Positions 42,737 to 52,040 are shown, counted from the first letter of the stretch. The stretch is DNA of 64,000 nucleotides from an uncultured Sulfitobacter sp. (GCF_947500075.1 NZ_CANMQS010000002.1:62001-126000), one strand, 5' to 3'. Program-made: numbers and translations. The notes: generated from the letters alone by a model not told the origin.

Positions 42737-42766
42737 AGGGTCGGATTTGTCCGGCCCTCTTTCTTT
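42737..42766 (+). terminator. hairpin with T-rich tail in the rpsA leader
   Basis: AGGGTCGGA (42737-42745) pairs with TCCGGCCCT (42750-42758) across a TTTG loop, followed by CTTTCTTTAT. It lies 125 nt before rpsA. It may end upstream transcription or attenuate rpsA. The rest of 42488-42890 is a leader or promoter region with no gene. Confidence 0.6.
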
Positions 42767-42890
42767 ATCCCGACCGGAACTCGCCCCAAGGTCCAATTTT
42801 CACCGTCACACCGAAGGTGGGCACCCAGCAAAGACCGGCGGAGACAACCGCACGGCCAGAAACAAACGCTAAAAGGAAACGCATACTTAC

Positions 42891-44564
42891 ATGTCAAACG
42901 CTATGGACGAATTTGAAGCCCTTCTGAATGAGAGCTTCGAGATGGACACACCCGAAGAGGGGTCTGTTGTCAAAGGCAAGGTCATTGCCATCGAGGCCGG
43001 TCAGGCCATCATCGACGTCGGCTACAAAATGGAAGGCCGAGTTGAGCTGAAAGAATTTGCCGATCCGGGCGAAGCGCCCAAGATCGAAGTTGGCGATGAG
43101 GTTGAAGTCTTCCTCCGCCAGGTTGAGAACTCCCGCGGTGAAGCGGTTATCTCCCGTGAGATGGCGCGCCGGGAAGAGGCCTGGGATCGTCTGGAAAAAG
43201 CCTATGCCGCAGAAGAGCGTGTCGAAGGCGCGATCTTTGGCCGTGTCAAAGGCGGTTTCACTGTGGACCTTGGCGGCGCTGTTGCGTTCCTGCCCGGCTC
43301 CCAGGTCGACGTGCGCCCCGTGCGCGATGCAGGCCCTCTGATGGGTCTCAAGCAGCCGTTCCAGGTTCTGAAAATGGACCGTCGCCGTGGCAACATCGTT
43401 GTCTCGCGTCGTGCGATCCTCGAAGAGAGCCGTGCCGAGCAGCGCGCCGAAGTGATCGGCAACCTGACCGAAGGCCAGACGGTCGACGGTGTGGTCAAGA
43501 ACATCACCGAATACGGTGCGTTTGTGGACCTTGGCGGTGTCGACGGCCTGCTGCACGTGACGGACATGGCATGGCGCCGTGTGAACCACCCGTCCGAGAT
43601 CCTCGCCATTGGCGAGACGATCAAGGTGCAGGTCATCAAGATCAACAAAGAGACACACCGCATCTCCCTCGGCATGAAGCAGTTGCAGGAAGATCCATGG
43701 GATCTGGTTGCGGCGAAGTACCCGCTGGAATCCTCCCACACAGGCCGCGTGACCAACATCACCGATTACGGTGCCTTTGTTGAGCTCGAGCCCGGTGTTG
43801 AAGGTCTGGTCCACGTCTCCGAGATGTCCTGGACCAAGAAGAACGTGCACCCCGGCAAGATCGTCTCCACCTCTCAGGAAGTGGAAGTCATGGTGCTGGA
43901 AATCGACGGTGCCAAGCGCCGCGTCTCCCTTGGCCTCAAGCAGACCATGCGCAACCCATGGGAAGTGTTTGCAGAAACACACCCCGAGGGCACGGAAGTC
44001 GAAGGCGAAGTCAAGAACATCACCGAATTCGGTCTGTTCGTGGGTCTGCCCGGCGACATCGACGGCATGGTGCACCTCTCCGATCTGTCATGGGACCAGC
44101 GTGGCGAAGAAGCCATTCAGGACTACCGCAAAGGCGACATGGTTCAGGCCGTTGTCTCCGAAGTGGACGTCGAGAAAGAGCGGATTTCCCTGTCGATCAA
44201 AGGTGTTGGCGGTGACAAGTTCGCCGAAGCTGTGGGCGGCGTGAAGCGCGGCTCCGTGGTGACGGTGAATGTGACCTCCATCGAGGATGGTGGCATCGAA
44301 GTGGAATACGAAGGCATGAAAGCCTTCATCCGCCGCTCCGATCTGTCCCGTGACCGTGCCGAGCAGCGCCCCGAGCGTTTCTCTGTCGGCGACAAGGTTG
44401 ATGTGCGCATCACCAACGTCGACGCGAAGGCGCATCGTCTGGGTGTCTCCATCAAGGCCCGTGAGATTGCCGAAGAGAAGGAAGCGGTTGAGCAGTATGG
44501 CTCCTCCGATTCCGGTGCATCCCTGGGTGATATCCTCGGTGCCGCTCTGAAGGGCGACGAATAA
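42891..44564 (+). CDS. rpsA: 30S ribosomal protein S1
   Basis: RNA-binding ribosomal protein (557 aa) with six S1 domains; repeats such as VVKNITEYGAFVDLGGVDGL, VTNITDYGAFVELEPGVEGL and VKNITEFGLFVGLPGDIDGM are visible. The acidic start (MDEFEALLNESFEMDTPEEG) is typical. AAAAGGAAAC lies upstream. It brings mRNA to the 30S subunit. A long leader hairpin before it and a perfect terminator after it mark a separate transcription unit. Confidence 0.97.
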   Translation: MSNAMDEFEALLNESFEMDTPEEGSVVKGKVIAIEAGQAIIDVGYKMEGRVELKEFADPGEAPKIEVGDEVEVFLRQVENSRGEAVISREMARREEAWDRLEKAYAAEERVEGAIFGRVKGGFTVDLGGAVAFLPGSQVDVRPVRDAGPLMGLKQPFQVLKMDRRRGNIVVSRRAILEESRAEQRAEVIGNLTEGQTVDGVVKNITEYGAFVDLGGVDGLLHVTDMAWRRVNHPSEILAIGETIKVQVIKINKETHRISLGMKQLQEDPWDLVAAKYPLESSHTGRVTNITDYGAFVELEPGVEGLVHVSEMSWTKKNVHPGKIVSTSQEVEVMVLEIDGAKRRVSLGLKQTMRNPWEVFAETHPEGTEVEGEVKNITEFGLFVGLPGDIDGMVHLSDLSWDQRGEEAIQDYRKGDMVQAVVSEVDVEKERISLSIKGVGGDKFAEAVGGVKRGSVVTVNVTSIEDGGIEVEYEGMKAFIRRSDLSRDRAEQRPERFSVGDKVDVRITNVDAKAHRLGVSIKAREIAEEKEAVEQYGSSDSGASLGDILGAALKGDE

Positions 44565-44594
44565 ACCCTTTGCGGGTTTGACACGTCAGAACAC

Positions 44595-44625
44595 AAGGCC
44601 CCGCAGTTTGACTGCGGGGCCTTTT
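44595..44625 (+). terminator. rpsA rho-independent terminator
   Basis: AAGGCCCCGCAG (44595-44606) pairs perfectly with CTGCGGGGCCTT (44612-44623) across TTTGA, ending in TTTTG. It is 31 nt past the rpsA stop. Confidence 0.85.
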
Positions 44626-44723
44626 GCATGTGCTGGGGGCGTGCAGCAGGGGGTAATCCCCTTTTGGTTGTTGCCGTGCCATCGGCTTGCTAGAAAAGGG
44701 GACTGTAAACAAAGGTAAATTCA

Positions 44724-45359
44724 ATGAAGAATGTCATTTTAGCAGCCGCTTTTTTGCTCGGCGCCCTGTCTGCGCAAGCCGCGACGATCAATGAAGGGTC
44801 AACTGATTTCACGAATCAAAGCATCGGAGCCGTCCCGCTGTCACCGGCCCCATCGGCATTTGATCTGTCCGATATCGGGATCAACACGGTCAGCGGCAGC
44901 TTGTCGGCGACATGCGATCCGTTTTCCCAGCCGTCCTGCACGGGGGGCGATTTTTCCGACAGTTTCTCGGTCTTTCTGAACCCGAACCGGGCGATCCAGT
45001 CGGTCACCTTCTCTGTCTTTGACGCTGTGGCGAGCTTTGGCGGGAATGATCAGGGCCAGACCAATGACATCACGTTCACCATTGCCGAGAGCATTGGCAA
45101 CGTCGCCTTTACACTGGACACGATCAGCGGCAATGGGTCGGGTGGTTTGTTCATCACCAACGCCCCCGTCAATGGCATCTTCAACTTCGCGATTCAGGCC
45201 TCCTCCGGTCCTTTCCCAACGGATGTGATTTCGGCCAAGTGGCGTCTGGATATCGGCGTGGCGGACATCACACCCTCCTCTGTACCGCTGCCTGCGACGG
45301 CGTTGCTGTTGCTGGGAGGGCTGGCGGGTCTGGGCATGGCGCGCCGCCACCGGTCGTAA
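44724..45359 (+). CDS. VPLPA-CTERM-type exported protein
   Basis: A 211-residue secreted protein. The signal peptide is MKNVILAAAFLLGALSAQA. The body is Ser/Asn/Gly-rich with beta strands and one Cys pair (CDPFSQPSC). The tail VPLPATALLLLGGLAGLGMA followed by RRHRS is a VPLPA variant of the PEP-CTERM sorting signal, for processing by a dedicated rhomboid/exosortase-type system and likely surface display or extracellular polysaccharide association. The function of the body is unknown. Confidence 0.85.
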   Translation: MKNVILAAAFLLGALSAQAATINEGSTDFTNQSIGAVPLSPAPSAFDLSDIGINTVSGSLSATCDPFSQPSCTGGDFSDSFSVFLNPNRAIQSVTFSVFDAVASFGGNDQGQTNDITFTIAESIGNVAFTLDTISGNGSGGLFITNAPVNGIFNFAIQASSGPFPTDVISAKWRLDIGVADITPSSVPLPATALLLLGGLAGLGMARRHRS

Positions 45360-45617
45360 GCGCATGCAACCAGCGGCTGGGGGCAAGGCGCGCCCTGCCG
45401 CGGGAGCGAATCGCCATGGGCCAGAAAAGGGGGCCGGCAGGTCTCTGCGGTGCGGTTGGTCCATTTGTGTCAGCAGATTGGCGGAAAACCCCCCGATAAC
45501 AGCGCCTTCGGCGCAGGAAAATGAGATCAGGGGGCAAACCGTCCCTTCACGGGTGCGGCCAATGTTCCTATAGTCATTGAGGAAAAATACAAAGAATAAC
45601 CCTTGGGGGGGTAAAAT

Positions 45618-45902
45618 ATGATCCGGTCAGAACTCATTCAGAAAATCGCCGACGATAACCCGCATCTCTATCAGCGGGATGTGGAGCGGATTGTGAACAC
45701 CATCTTTGATGAGATCACCGGAGCCATGGCCAAGGGCGACCGGGTGGAACTGCGCGGCTTTGGCGCGTTTTCGGTTAAAAAGCGCGATGCGCGTGTGGGG
45801 CGCAACCCGCGTACCGGAGAAACCGTGCAGGTCGAGGAAAAGCATGTGCCGTTTTTCAAGACGGGCAAACTGCTGCGTGACCGGCTGAACGGGCGCGCCT
45901 GA
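45618..45902 (+). CDS. ihfB: integration host factor beta subunit
   Basis: A 94-residue DNA-bending protein. [40 protein letters not shown] and the DNA-intercalating RNPRTGE segment are typical of IHF-beta. It works with IHF-alpha in replication, recombination and promoter control. The stop overlaps the lapA start (TGATG). A GCGCC-TTC-GGCGC hairpin (45502-45514) lies in the 258-nt gap upstream, which has no gene. Confidence 0.96.
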   Translation: MIRSELIQKIADDNPHLYQRDVERIVNTIFDEITGAMAKGDRVELRGFGAFSVKKRDARVGRNPRTGETVQVEEKHVPFFKTGKLLRDRLNGRA

Positions 45903-46252
45903 TGCGGTATGTTCGGTATGCCTGTATCGCGGTTTTTGCGATTGCGCTGATTTCTGTCGCTTTGGCCAATCGGGCCATGGTCGATCTGAAAGTGCTGCCG
46001 GATGAGATTGCCGGGCTCTTTGCGGTCAACCCGCAGGTGACCCTGCCGCTGTTTTTCGTGATCCTTGGATCCATCGTGGCGGGGCTGCTGGTCGGCTTTG
46101 TCTGGGAATGGATCCGCGAGCACGCGCAGCGCGCCGAAGCGGCCAAACAGGCCCGAGAGATGCGCCGGCTGGAGCGTGAAGTGGCGCGCCTGAAGAGCGA
46201 GAAGCACGAAGGCCAGGACGAAGTGCTGGCGCTGCTGGACAAGGCCAGCTGA
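45902..46252 (+). CDS. lapA: LapA-domain (DUF1049) membrane protein
   Basis: A 116-residue inner-membrane protein with two transmembrane segments (about 5-22 and 41-63) and a cytoplasmic coiled-coil tail ([20 protein letters not shown]). LapA-like proteins help lipopolysaccharide assembly. It is translationally linked to ihfB, the standard order in many proteobacteria. Confidence 0.88.
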   Translation: MRYVRYACIAVFAIALISVALANRAMVDLKVLPDEIAGLFAVNPQVTLPLFFVILGSIVAGLLVGFVWEWIREHAQRAEAAKQAREMRRLEREVARLKSEKHEGQDEVLALLDKAS

Positions 46253-46260
46253 GGCAGGCG

Positions 46261-46908
46261 ATGTCCGCTCAGATCCATGTGAAAATCTGCGGGGTGACCC
46301 GTCCAGAGGATATTGCAGCCGTCGCGGATGCGGGCGGGCGCTATATCGGGTTGAATTTCTTTCCCAAATCGCCGCGATACGTGGCGCCCGCGCAGGCGGC
46401 CGCACTGGCGGCGGGCACACCTGCGGGCATCTGCAAGGTCGCGTTGGTGGTCAATCCGACGGATGCGGCACTGGACGCGCTGGTGGCGGAGGTGCCGATG
46501 GATATGATCCAGCTGCATGGCGCGGAGACACCGGCGCGCGTGGCGGAAATCAAGGCGCGATATGGTTTGCCGGTGATGAAGGCGGTGGCCATTGGCGGGC
46601 CGGAAGATCTGGCGGCATTGGACGCCTACGCCGCTGTGGCGGACCAATTGCTGGTGGATACCAAGCCGCCCAAAGGCGCGGATTTGCCCGGCGGCAATGG
46701 GCTGGCGTTTGACTGGTCGCTGATCGCGGGCCGCCGCTGGCCGGTGCCGTGGATGCTGGCGGGGGGGCTGAACGCGCAGACGGTGGCAGAGGCCATTCGG
46801 GTGACAGGCGCGCGGCAGGTTGATCTGTCTTCGGCGGTGGAGCGCGCGCCGGGGGTGAAGGATGCGGGATTGATTGCGGCGTTTTGTAAGGCGGCGGGTG
46901 TGGCGTAG
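46261..46908 (+). CDS. trpF: phosphoribosylanthranilate isomerase
   Basis: A 215-residue TIM-barrel enzyme of tryptophan synthesis. [62 protein letters not shown] and [15 protein letters not shown] are the family motifs. It follows lapA after eight bases; a canonical terminator ends the unit. Confidence 0.95.
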   Translation: MSAQIHVKICGVTRPEDIAAVADAGGRYIGLNFFPKSPRYVAPAQAAALAAGTPAGICKVALVVNPTDAALDALVAEVPMDMIQLHGAETPARVAEIKARYGLPVMKAVAIGGPEDLAALDAYAAVADQLLVDTKPPKGADLPGGNGLAFDWSLIAGRRWPVPWMLAGGLNAQTVAEAIRVTGARQVDLSSAVERAPGVKDAGLIAAFCKAAGVA

Positions 46909-46936
46909 TTTCGAATTGCTCCGCAATCCGACCGGG

Positions 46937-46960
46937 AGGGGGCCTGCGGCCCCCTTTTTT
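46937..46960 (+). terminator. trpF rho-independent terminator
   Basis: GGGGGCC-TGC-GGCCCCC (46938-46954) followed by TTTTTT, 29 nt after trpF. Confidence 0.9.
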
Positions 46961-47016
46961 GTTTTGGGGGTGTGGGTCACATTGACGGATTTGCCTTTGG
47001 GATGCGGCGCGCCTTT

Positions 47017-47062
47017 CGGAGGCTCTGCCTCCGGACCTCCGGGATATTTATGGAGAAAAGAG
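47017..47062. repeat. hairpin plus GGGATATTTATGG interspersed element
   Basis: A GGAGGC-tct-GCCTCC hairpin is followed by GGACCTCCGGGATATTTATG, then GAGAAAAGAGG. The same unit occurs at 31360-31403. It lies between the convergent trpF and phosphomannomutase genes. Confidence 0.65.
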
Positions 47063-47073
47063 GGGGGGCGGGG

Positions 47074-48570
47074 TCAGAGGGTTTGGTCGTATTCGCCGAC
47101 GTTGGGCTCGGTGCGGATGACGGTGTCGATGTCGGCGAAGATAGCGCGGAGTTCGGCGTCGGACTCCGGGCTTTCGCAGACGACGACGAGGTTGGGGGTG
47201 TTGGAGGAAGCGCGCACCAGGCCCCAGCCGCCATTGTCGAGGATCACGCGGGCGCCGTTGACAGTGACGACCTCCTTGATGGTGCGGCCGCCGATGGTGT
47301 CTCCGGCCTCATGTTTGGCGACGAGTTTGGCGACCAGGCGGTCGAGCGTGTCGTATTTTTCCGTGTCGGCGCAATAGGGGGACATAGTGGGGGAAGAGAA
47401 GGTCTGGGGCAGGGCGCGGCGCAGGTCGGACATGCTCTTGTCCGGGTTGCGGTCCATGAGTTTGCAGATTTCCACAGCGACGCGCAGACCGCAGTCGTAG
47501 CCGCGGCCCACCGGTTCCGCGAGGAAGTAGTGGCCGGATTTTTCAAAGCCTGCCAGCGCGCCGATTTCCTTGACCCGGCGTTTCATGTGGCTGTGACCCG
47601 TCTTCCAGTAGTCGGCTTTGGCGCCGTATTTCTGGAGTTCCGGGTCGGAGGCGAAGAGGCCGGTGGATTTGACGTCTGCCACGAAGGTTGAATTTGGGTA
47701 GAGCCTGGCGAAGTCGCGGGCCATGATCACGCCGACCTTGTCTGCGAAAATCTCCTCACCCTCGTCATCCACCACGCCGCAGCGGTCGCCGTCACCGTCG
47801 AAGCCGAGCGCGAAGTCAGCACCGGAGGCTTTGACCGATGCGCTCATGTCGTGGAGCATTTCCATGGCTTCGGGATTGGGGTTGTAGTGCGGGAAGGTGT
47901 AGTCGAGTTCATTGTGGCTGGCGACGACGTCGACGCCGATGCGTTTGAAGAGTTCAGGTGCGAAGGCGGAGGCCGTGCCGTTGCCGGTGGCGCAGACGAC
48001 CTTGAGAGGCCGCGTCATTTTGAAGTCACCGACAAGGTCGTCGAGGTAGGCTTCGCGGACACCCGGCACAAATTCATATGTGCCGCCCGCGCGGGGCTGG
48101 CCTTCGCCACCCAGCACGATGTCGCGGAGTTCGCCCATCTCATCGGGGCCGTGGGTGAGGGGGCGCTCAAAGCCCATTTTCACGCCGGTCCAGCCGTTGG
48201 GGTTGTGGGACGCGGTGACCATGGCGACGGCGGGCGCATCGAGGTGGAACTGCGCGAAATAGGCCATGGGGGAGAGGGCGGGGCCGATGTCACGCACGTG
48301 GATGCCTGCCTGCATCAGGCCCAGCATCAGCGCGTTCTTGATCGACAGCGAATAGTCGCGGTAGTCGTTGCCGACGGCGATCACCGGGTCGATCCCACGG
48401 CGGTGCATTTGCGTGCCGAGGCCGAGGCCGAGAGCGGTGATGCCCGGCAGGTTAATGTCATCGGGGTATTTCCAGCGGGCGTCATATTCACGGAACCCCG
48501 TGGGGGTGATCATCGCATCGCGCAGGAATTCCCAGGTGTTCTGGGTCACGGTGGGGGCGGGTTTGGTCAC
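47074..48570 (-). CDS. phosphomannomutase/phosphoglucomutase
   Basis: A 498-residue alpha-phosphohexomutase. The active-site serine is in AMVTASHNPNGWTG, the metal loop is FALGFDGDGDRCGVVDDE, and the sugar loop is EKSGHYF. It supplies mannose-1-phosphate or glucose-1-phosphate for polysaccharide. It lies downstream of kdsA and the capsule-export genes on the same strand, so it probably serves surface glycan synthesis. Confidence 0.93.
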   Translation of the reverse strand: MTKPAPTVTQNTWEFLRDAMITPTGFREYDARWKYPDDINLPGITALGLGLGTQMHRRGIDPVIAVGNDYRDYSLSIKNALMLGLMQAGIHVRDIGPALSPMAYFAQFHLDAPAVAMVTASHNPNGWTGVKMGFERPLTHGPDEMGELRDIVLGGEGQPRAGGTYEFVPGVREAYLDDLVGDFKMTRPLKVVCATGNGTASAFAPELFKRIGVDVVASHNELDYTFPHYNPNPEAMEMLHDMSASVKASGADFALGFDGDGDRCGVVDDEGEEIFADKVGVIMARDFARLYPNSTFVADVKSTGLFASDPELQKYGAKADYWKTGHSHMKRRVKEIGALAGFEKSGHYFLAEPVGRGYDCGLRVAVEICKLMDRNPDKSMSDLRRALPQTFSSPTMSPYCADTEKYDTLDRLVAKLVAKHEAGDTIGGRTIKEVVTVNGARVILDNGGWGLVRASSNTPNLVVVCESPESDAELRAIFADIDTVIRTEPNVGEYDQTL

Positions 48571-48596
48571 TGTGTATACTCTTTATTCAGCGGGGA

Positions 48597-49430
48597 TCAG
48601 AAGGTCAGCGGGTGCGCCTTGGCCAGCGCATCGAACTGCATCAGGACCTTGATGAGGGCAGGCATCTGGTCAAGGTAAATCATGTTGGGGCCATCGCTGG
48701 GCGCGCGGTCAGGGTCTTCGTGGGTTTCCATGAAGAGGGCGGCCACGCCGATGGCGGCCGCCGCGCGGGCCATGACGGGGGCAAATTCACGCTGGCCGCC
48801 GGAGGAGCCGCCAAGACCACCCGGTTGGGCGACGGAATGGGTGGCATCCATCACCACCGGATAGCCGGTTTGGGCCATCTGCGGCAGGGAGCGCATGTCC
48901 GCCACAAGGGTGTTGTAGCCGAAGGCGGTGCCGCGTTCGGTGAGCAGGATTTTGTCGTTCCCGGTGCTGGCGATCTTGTCGACCACATTGGCCATGTCCC
49001 AGGGGGCCATCCACTGGCCCTTCTTGACGTTCACGGCTTTGCCGGTGTTGCCTGCGGCCAGCAGCATATCGGTCTGGCGGCACAGAAAGGCGGGAATTTG
49101 CAGCACATCGACAGCCTCAGCCGCGATGGCGCATTGGCTTTCCGTATGCACATCCGTCAGCACCGGCACGCCGTTGGCGCGGCCCACTGATTGCAGGACC
49201 TTCAGCCCTTCGTCGATGCCCAGACCGCGCTTGCCGGAAAGCGACGTGCGGTTGGCTTTGTCATAGCTGGCTTTGAAGATGAACTGCGCGCCGACGGCCG
49301 CGCAGGCTTCTTTCATCTTGCCTGCGATCATCTGGGCGTGGTCGGCGCTTTCCAGCTGGCAGGGGCCAGCGATGACGGTCAACGGGCGGTCATTGCCGAT
49401 GAGGACGTCACCAACGGGGACTTGGGTCAT
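48597..49430 (-). CDS. kdsA: 3-deoxy-8-phosphooctulonate synthase
   Basis: A 277-residue enzyme making Kdo-8-phosphate from arabinose-5-phosphate and PEP. Motifs are IAGPCQLESADHAQ, FKASYDKANRTS, VLTDVHTESQ, FLCRQTDMLLAAGNTGK and MDATHSVAQPGG. Its start overlaps the kpsE stop by four bases, suggesting that Kdo supply is tied to capsule export; Kdo is the usual phosphatidylglycerol linker of such capsules. Confidence 0.95.
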   Translation of the reverse strand: MTQVPVGDVLIGNDRPLTVIAGPCQLESADHAQMIAGKMKEACAAVGAQFIFKASYDKANRTSLSGKRGLGIDEGLKVLQSVGRANGVPVLTDVHTESQCAIAAEAVDVLQIPAFLCRQTDMLLAAGNTGKAVNVKKGQWMAPWDMANVVDKIASTGNDKILLTERGTAFGYNTLVADMRSLPQMAQTGYPVVMDATHSVAQPGGLGGSSGGQREFAPVMARAAAAIGVAALFMETHEDPDRAPSDGPNMIYLDQMPALIKVLMQFDALAKAHPLTF

Positions 49431-51169
49431 GAGGTTACCTGTTCTCGCAAGATCGACGCTGTCAGGGACAGCATGAGGTAGATGCCCGCAAAGACGAGGA
49501 AAGCCAAGATCGTGTTCTCAAATGCTTTCGGATAGGTTGGTTCCTGCGGGGCCACAGGTTCCACCGCGATGGTCAGATAGCGGACCTGACGGCCCGCCTC
49601 GGTCCGGGCCTGTTCCATCGCCGTCTGCGCGCTTTGCAGGACCATGTCGGCAGCGGCCAGATCGGCCTGGGCCAGCTGCATGGTCACGGCCTGCTGGGCC
49701 AGTGAATTGTCGCCGGCGGTGGCGCTGGTCATCTTTTCGCGCAGGCGGTCAAGTTGCGCGTTCAGGCGGTCCACATCGCCCTGAGCGCCGTCCACTTTGG
49801 CGCGGTTGGGGCGGGCGTTGTCCAGCAGGGCGGCCAGTTCGAGTTCTTTCTCGATCAGCAGCCCTTCGTAGGTGCTGATCTGACCGCGGATGGAGGCGAT
49901 CTGCGCTTCGGGATCGACGCCGTTTTCGACCTGGAGCGTGATCAGCGCCTCTTGCGCGGCGCGGCGGTTGGCCTGTGCGGTTTCAAACCCGTTGCGGGCG
50001 TCGCGCATGCCATCTTCGCGCTTTTGCTTGGACAGGTCGTTGACCCGTTCTTCGGCATAATCGAGCAGGCTGCGGGAGAAATCCTCAGACACCTGGGGAT
50101 TGGCGGCAATCACCTCCATCCGGATCACCCCTTCGGTGGGGTCATAGCCGATTTTGACGTTTTTCTTGTAGATGCTGTAGGCGTCTTCGTTGGTGGCGTT
50201 TGCTTCGAGCCGCTGGATGGCATCCACTTCCTCAGACGCGAAATGGGATTTGAAGCCGCGGTCTTCATCCAGCCTGAGCATGGCATCCTTGGATTGCAGA
50301 TAGGCCTGCGTCGCGATGCTGTCGGCGGAGTTGGCGAATTGCGTGGGCAGGATGTTGCCAAACGGGCTGGTGCCGCCGCCGCCTTCGCTCTGGATGATCA
50401 GGAACTGGCTTGTGGTGGCGTACATCGGGGTGGCGATGTTGTAGAAGTAATAGCCCACCGCAAAGGTCGGGATGAAGACAAAGAAGGCCAGCCGGACCAG
50501 CAGCAGCCCGAGCTTTTTGCGGCGGCGGCGGGAGATGTCGCGCTGAATCTCCATGATCTCCGCCTGGCGGCGTTCGGCGGGGCTGACGTCACTGGAGGGC
50601 AGGCCGGGCACACCGGGCGCGCCAATCGGCATGGTCTGCGGCAGTTGCACAGGGCCTTTGCCGGCAGGGGCCTGTCCGGTTGTGGCGGGGGTGTTTTCAC
50701 CCTGCGGCACCACCAGCTCCAGCATGTTGGCGCGCTGGAACGGGTCGATGCCCTTGGCGCGCAACAGGCGCACGGCGTCAAAGTCCGACGTGGGGGCAAG
50801 CCCGTGTTTCTGCGCCACCCGGCGGGCCATGCGCAACTGGCGACCGGTCAGCCCCTCGCGGCGGATGGCGTCGATGTCCTGTTCGCCGCTGACTTCACCG
50901 GGGCTGGACACTTCGCCCGCTTTGGTGGCGGTGGCGGCGGGCTGGGGCGCGCTGATGGCGGGCGGTTCGGGGGCAGGCGCGGGGCGCGGGCGCTGCGGCG
51001 CTGCGTCGGGCACTGCGGCGGCGGCGGACGGGCCGAGCGGCGCGGGATCAGGTGCCGCATCCGGTTGGGGCGCGCGCACGGCGGCGGCCCCGCCGGCGCT
51101 GCCGGTGGTTTGCATGACGGGCGTGCTCCGCTTGATGCGGAACTTTCTAGCCTTGGGTTTCGTAGTCAT
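49427..51169 (-). CDS. kpsE: KpsE/CtrB-like capsule export inner-membrane protein
   Basis: A 580-residue polysaccharide co-polymerase/export protein. The KpsE core runs from the first membrane segment (about 219-243, ahead of YFYNIATPMYATTSQFLIIQ) through a periplasmic coiled coil (about 390-520) to the second membrane segment (about 548-572). The N-terminal 215 residues are an added cytoplasmic part: Pro/Ala-rich, with a compact helical module at about 98-152 (DIDAIRREGLTGRQLRMARR). The usual KpsE is near 380 aa. It overlaps kpsT by 23 bases. Confidence 0.88.
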   Translation of the reverse strand: MTTKPKARKFRIKRSTPVMQTTGSAGGAAAVRAPQPDAAPDPAPLGPSAAAAVPDAAPQRPRPAPAPEPPAISAPQPAATATKAGEVSSPGEVSGEQDIDAIRREGLTGRQLRMARRVAQKHGLAPTSDFDAVRLLRAKGIDPFQRANMLELVVPQGENTPATTGQAPAGKGPVQLPQTMPIGAPGVPGLPSSDVSPAERRQAEIMEIQRDISRRRRKKLGLLLVRLAFFVFIPTFAVGYYFYNIATPMYATTSQFLIIQSEGGGGTSPFGNILPTQFANSADSIATQAYLQSKDAMLRLDEDRGFKSHFASEEVDAIQRLEANATNEDAYSIYKKNVKIGYDPTEGVIRMEVIAANPQVSEDFSRSLLDYAEERVNDLSKQKREDGMRDARNGFETAQANRRAAQEALITLQVENGVDPEAQIASIRGQISTYEGLLIEKELELAALLDNARPNRAKVDGAQGDVDRLNAQLDRLREKMTSATAGDNSLAQQAVTMQLAQADLAAADMVLQSAQTAMEQARTEAGRQVRYLTIAVEPVAPQEPTYPKAFENTILAFLVFAGIYLMLSLTASILREQVTS

Positions 51170-51806
51170 AGAGCTGTTTCGCTTCTTCCAAGGTGTCGAA
51201 CATATGCAGTCTGCCCCCCAGCAGCACCGCCGCAGAGCGGGCGAATTTCTCCAGCGTGCCGGGCTGGTGGGAGACGATGATGATGGTGGTTGTGCGCAGG
51301 CGTTCTTGCAGCAGGTCGCCTGCTTTGCGGTTGAATTCAGCGTCCGTGGTGGACGGCATGCCTTCATCGATCAGGTAGATGTCGAAATCCAGCGCCAGCA
51401 GCAGGGAAAACGAGAACCGTGCGCGCATGCCGGCCGAATAGGTGCCAAGGGGCTGGTCGAAGTATTCGCCCAAACCGCAGAGCCAGCGGCAGAAGCTTTC
51501 GACATAGTCGGGGTCCAGCCCATAGAGCCGCGCGATGTAGCGGGCGTTGTCCATGGCCGACAGGCGGGTGATCACGCCGCCCATGAACCCCAGCGGGAAG
51601 GAGATTTTGCAGTTGCGGCGGATTTCCCCTTCGTCGGGTTTTTCCAGCCCGGCCATCATGTTCACGAGGGTGGTTTTGCCGGTGCCATTGGGGGCCAGAA
51701 TGCCAAGCGACTGGCCAAGGTCCACGCGAAACGACGCCTTGTCCAGGATCACCTTATGCTGGGATCCTGTCCAGAAGGACTTGGATACGTTCTCAAACTC
51801 CAGCAT
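51147..51806 (-). CDS. kpsT: KpsT-like capsule export ABC ATPase
   Basis: A 219-residue ATPase of ABC-2 capsular polysaccharide exporters. Walker A is LAPNGTGKTTLVNMMAGLEK, the signature region is LGTYSAGMRARFSFSLLLAL, and Walker B is FDIYLIDEGMPSTTDAEF. Its membrane partner KpsM is not in the window, so it must lie elsewhere. Confidence 0.92.
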   Translation of the reverse strand: MLEFENVSKSFWTGSQHKVILDKASFRVDLGQSLGILAPNGTGKTTLVNMMAGLEKPDEGEIRRNCKISFPLGFMGGVITRLSAMDNARYIARLYGLDPDYVESFCRWLCGLGEYFDQPLGTYSAGMRARFSFSLLLALDFDIYLIDEGMPSTTDAEFNRKAGDLLQERLRTTTIIIVSHQPGTLEKFARSAAVLLGGRLHMFDTLEEAKQLYDYETQG

Positions 51807-51968
51807 GCCTGCTCCGGTTGCTGCTGTGAACCAATGGCTCCTATCCCTTTTAACAGGGCTTTCTTAAGGCTTTACGCACTGACTTGGGCATCATTATGTC
51901 CTAAAATGACGCAGAAGTACAACGTGCAAAGCCCCCGCAGGCGGAAGTGCGGCGGATTTGTCGGGGCG

Positions 51969-52011
51969 CGGAAACTTTCAAAGTTTCCGGCCGTTTTCTT
52001 TCAAAGAAAAC
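51969..52011. terminator. double hairpin, probable bidirectional terminator
   Basis: CGGAAACTTTCAAAGTTTCCG (21 nt, 51969-51989) and GTTTTCTTTCAAAGAAAAC (51993-52011) are nearly perfect back-to-back palindromes. They lie between the permease 3' end and the kpsT promoter region. The rest of 51807-52040 has no gene. Confidence 0.55.
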
Positions 52012-52040
52012 GAGGCCGGGAGGTTGGGGTGGCGCACCGA

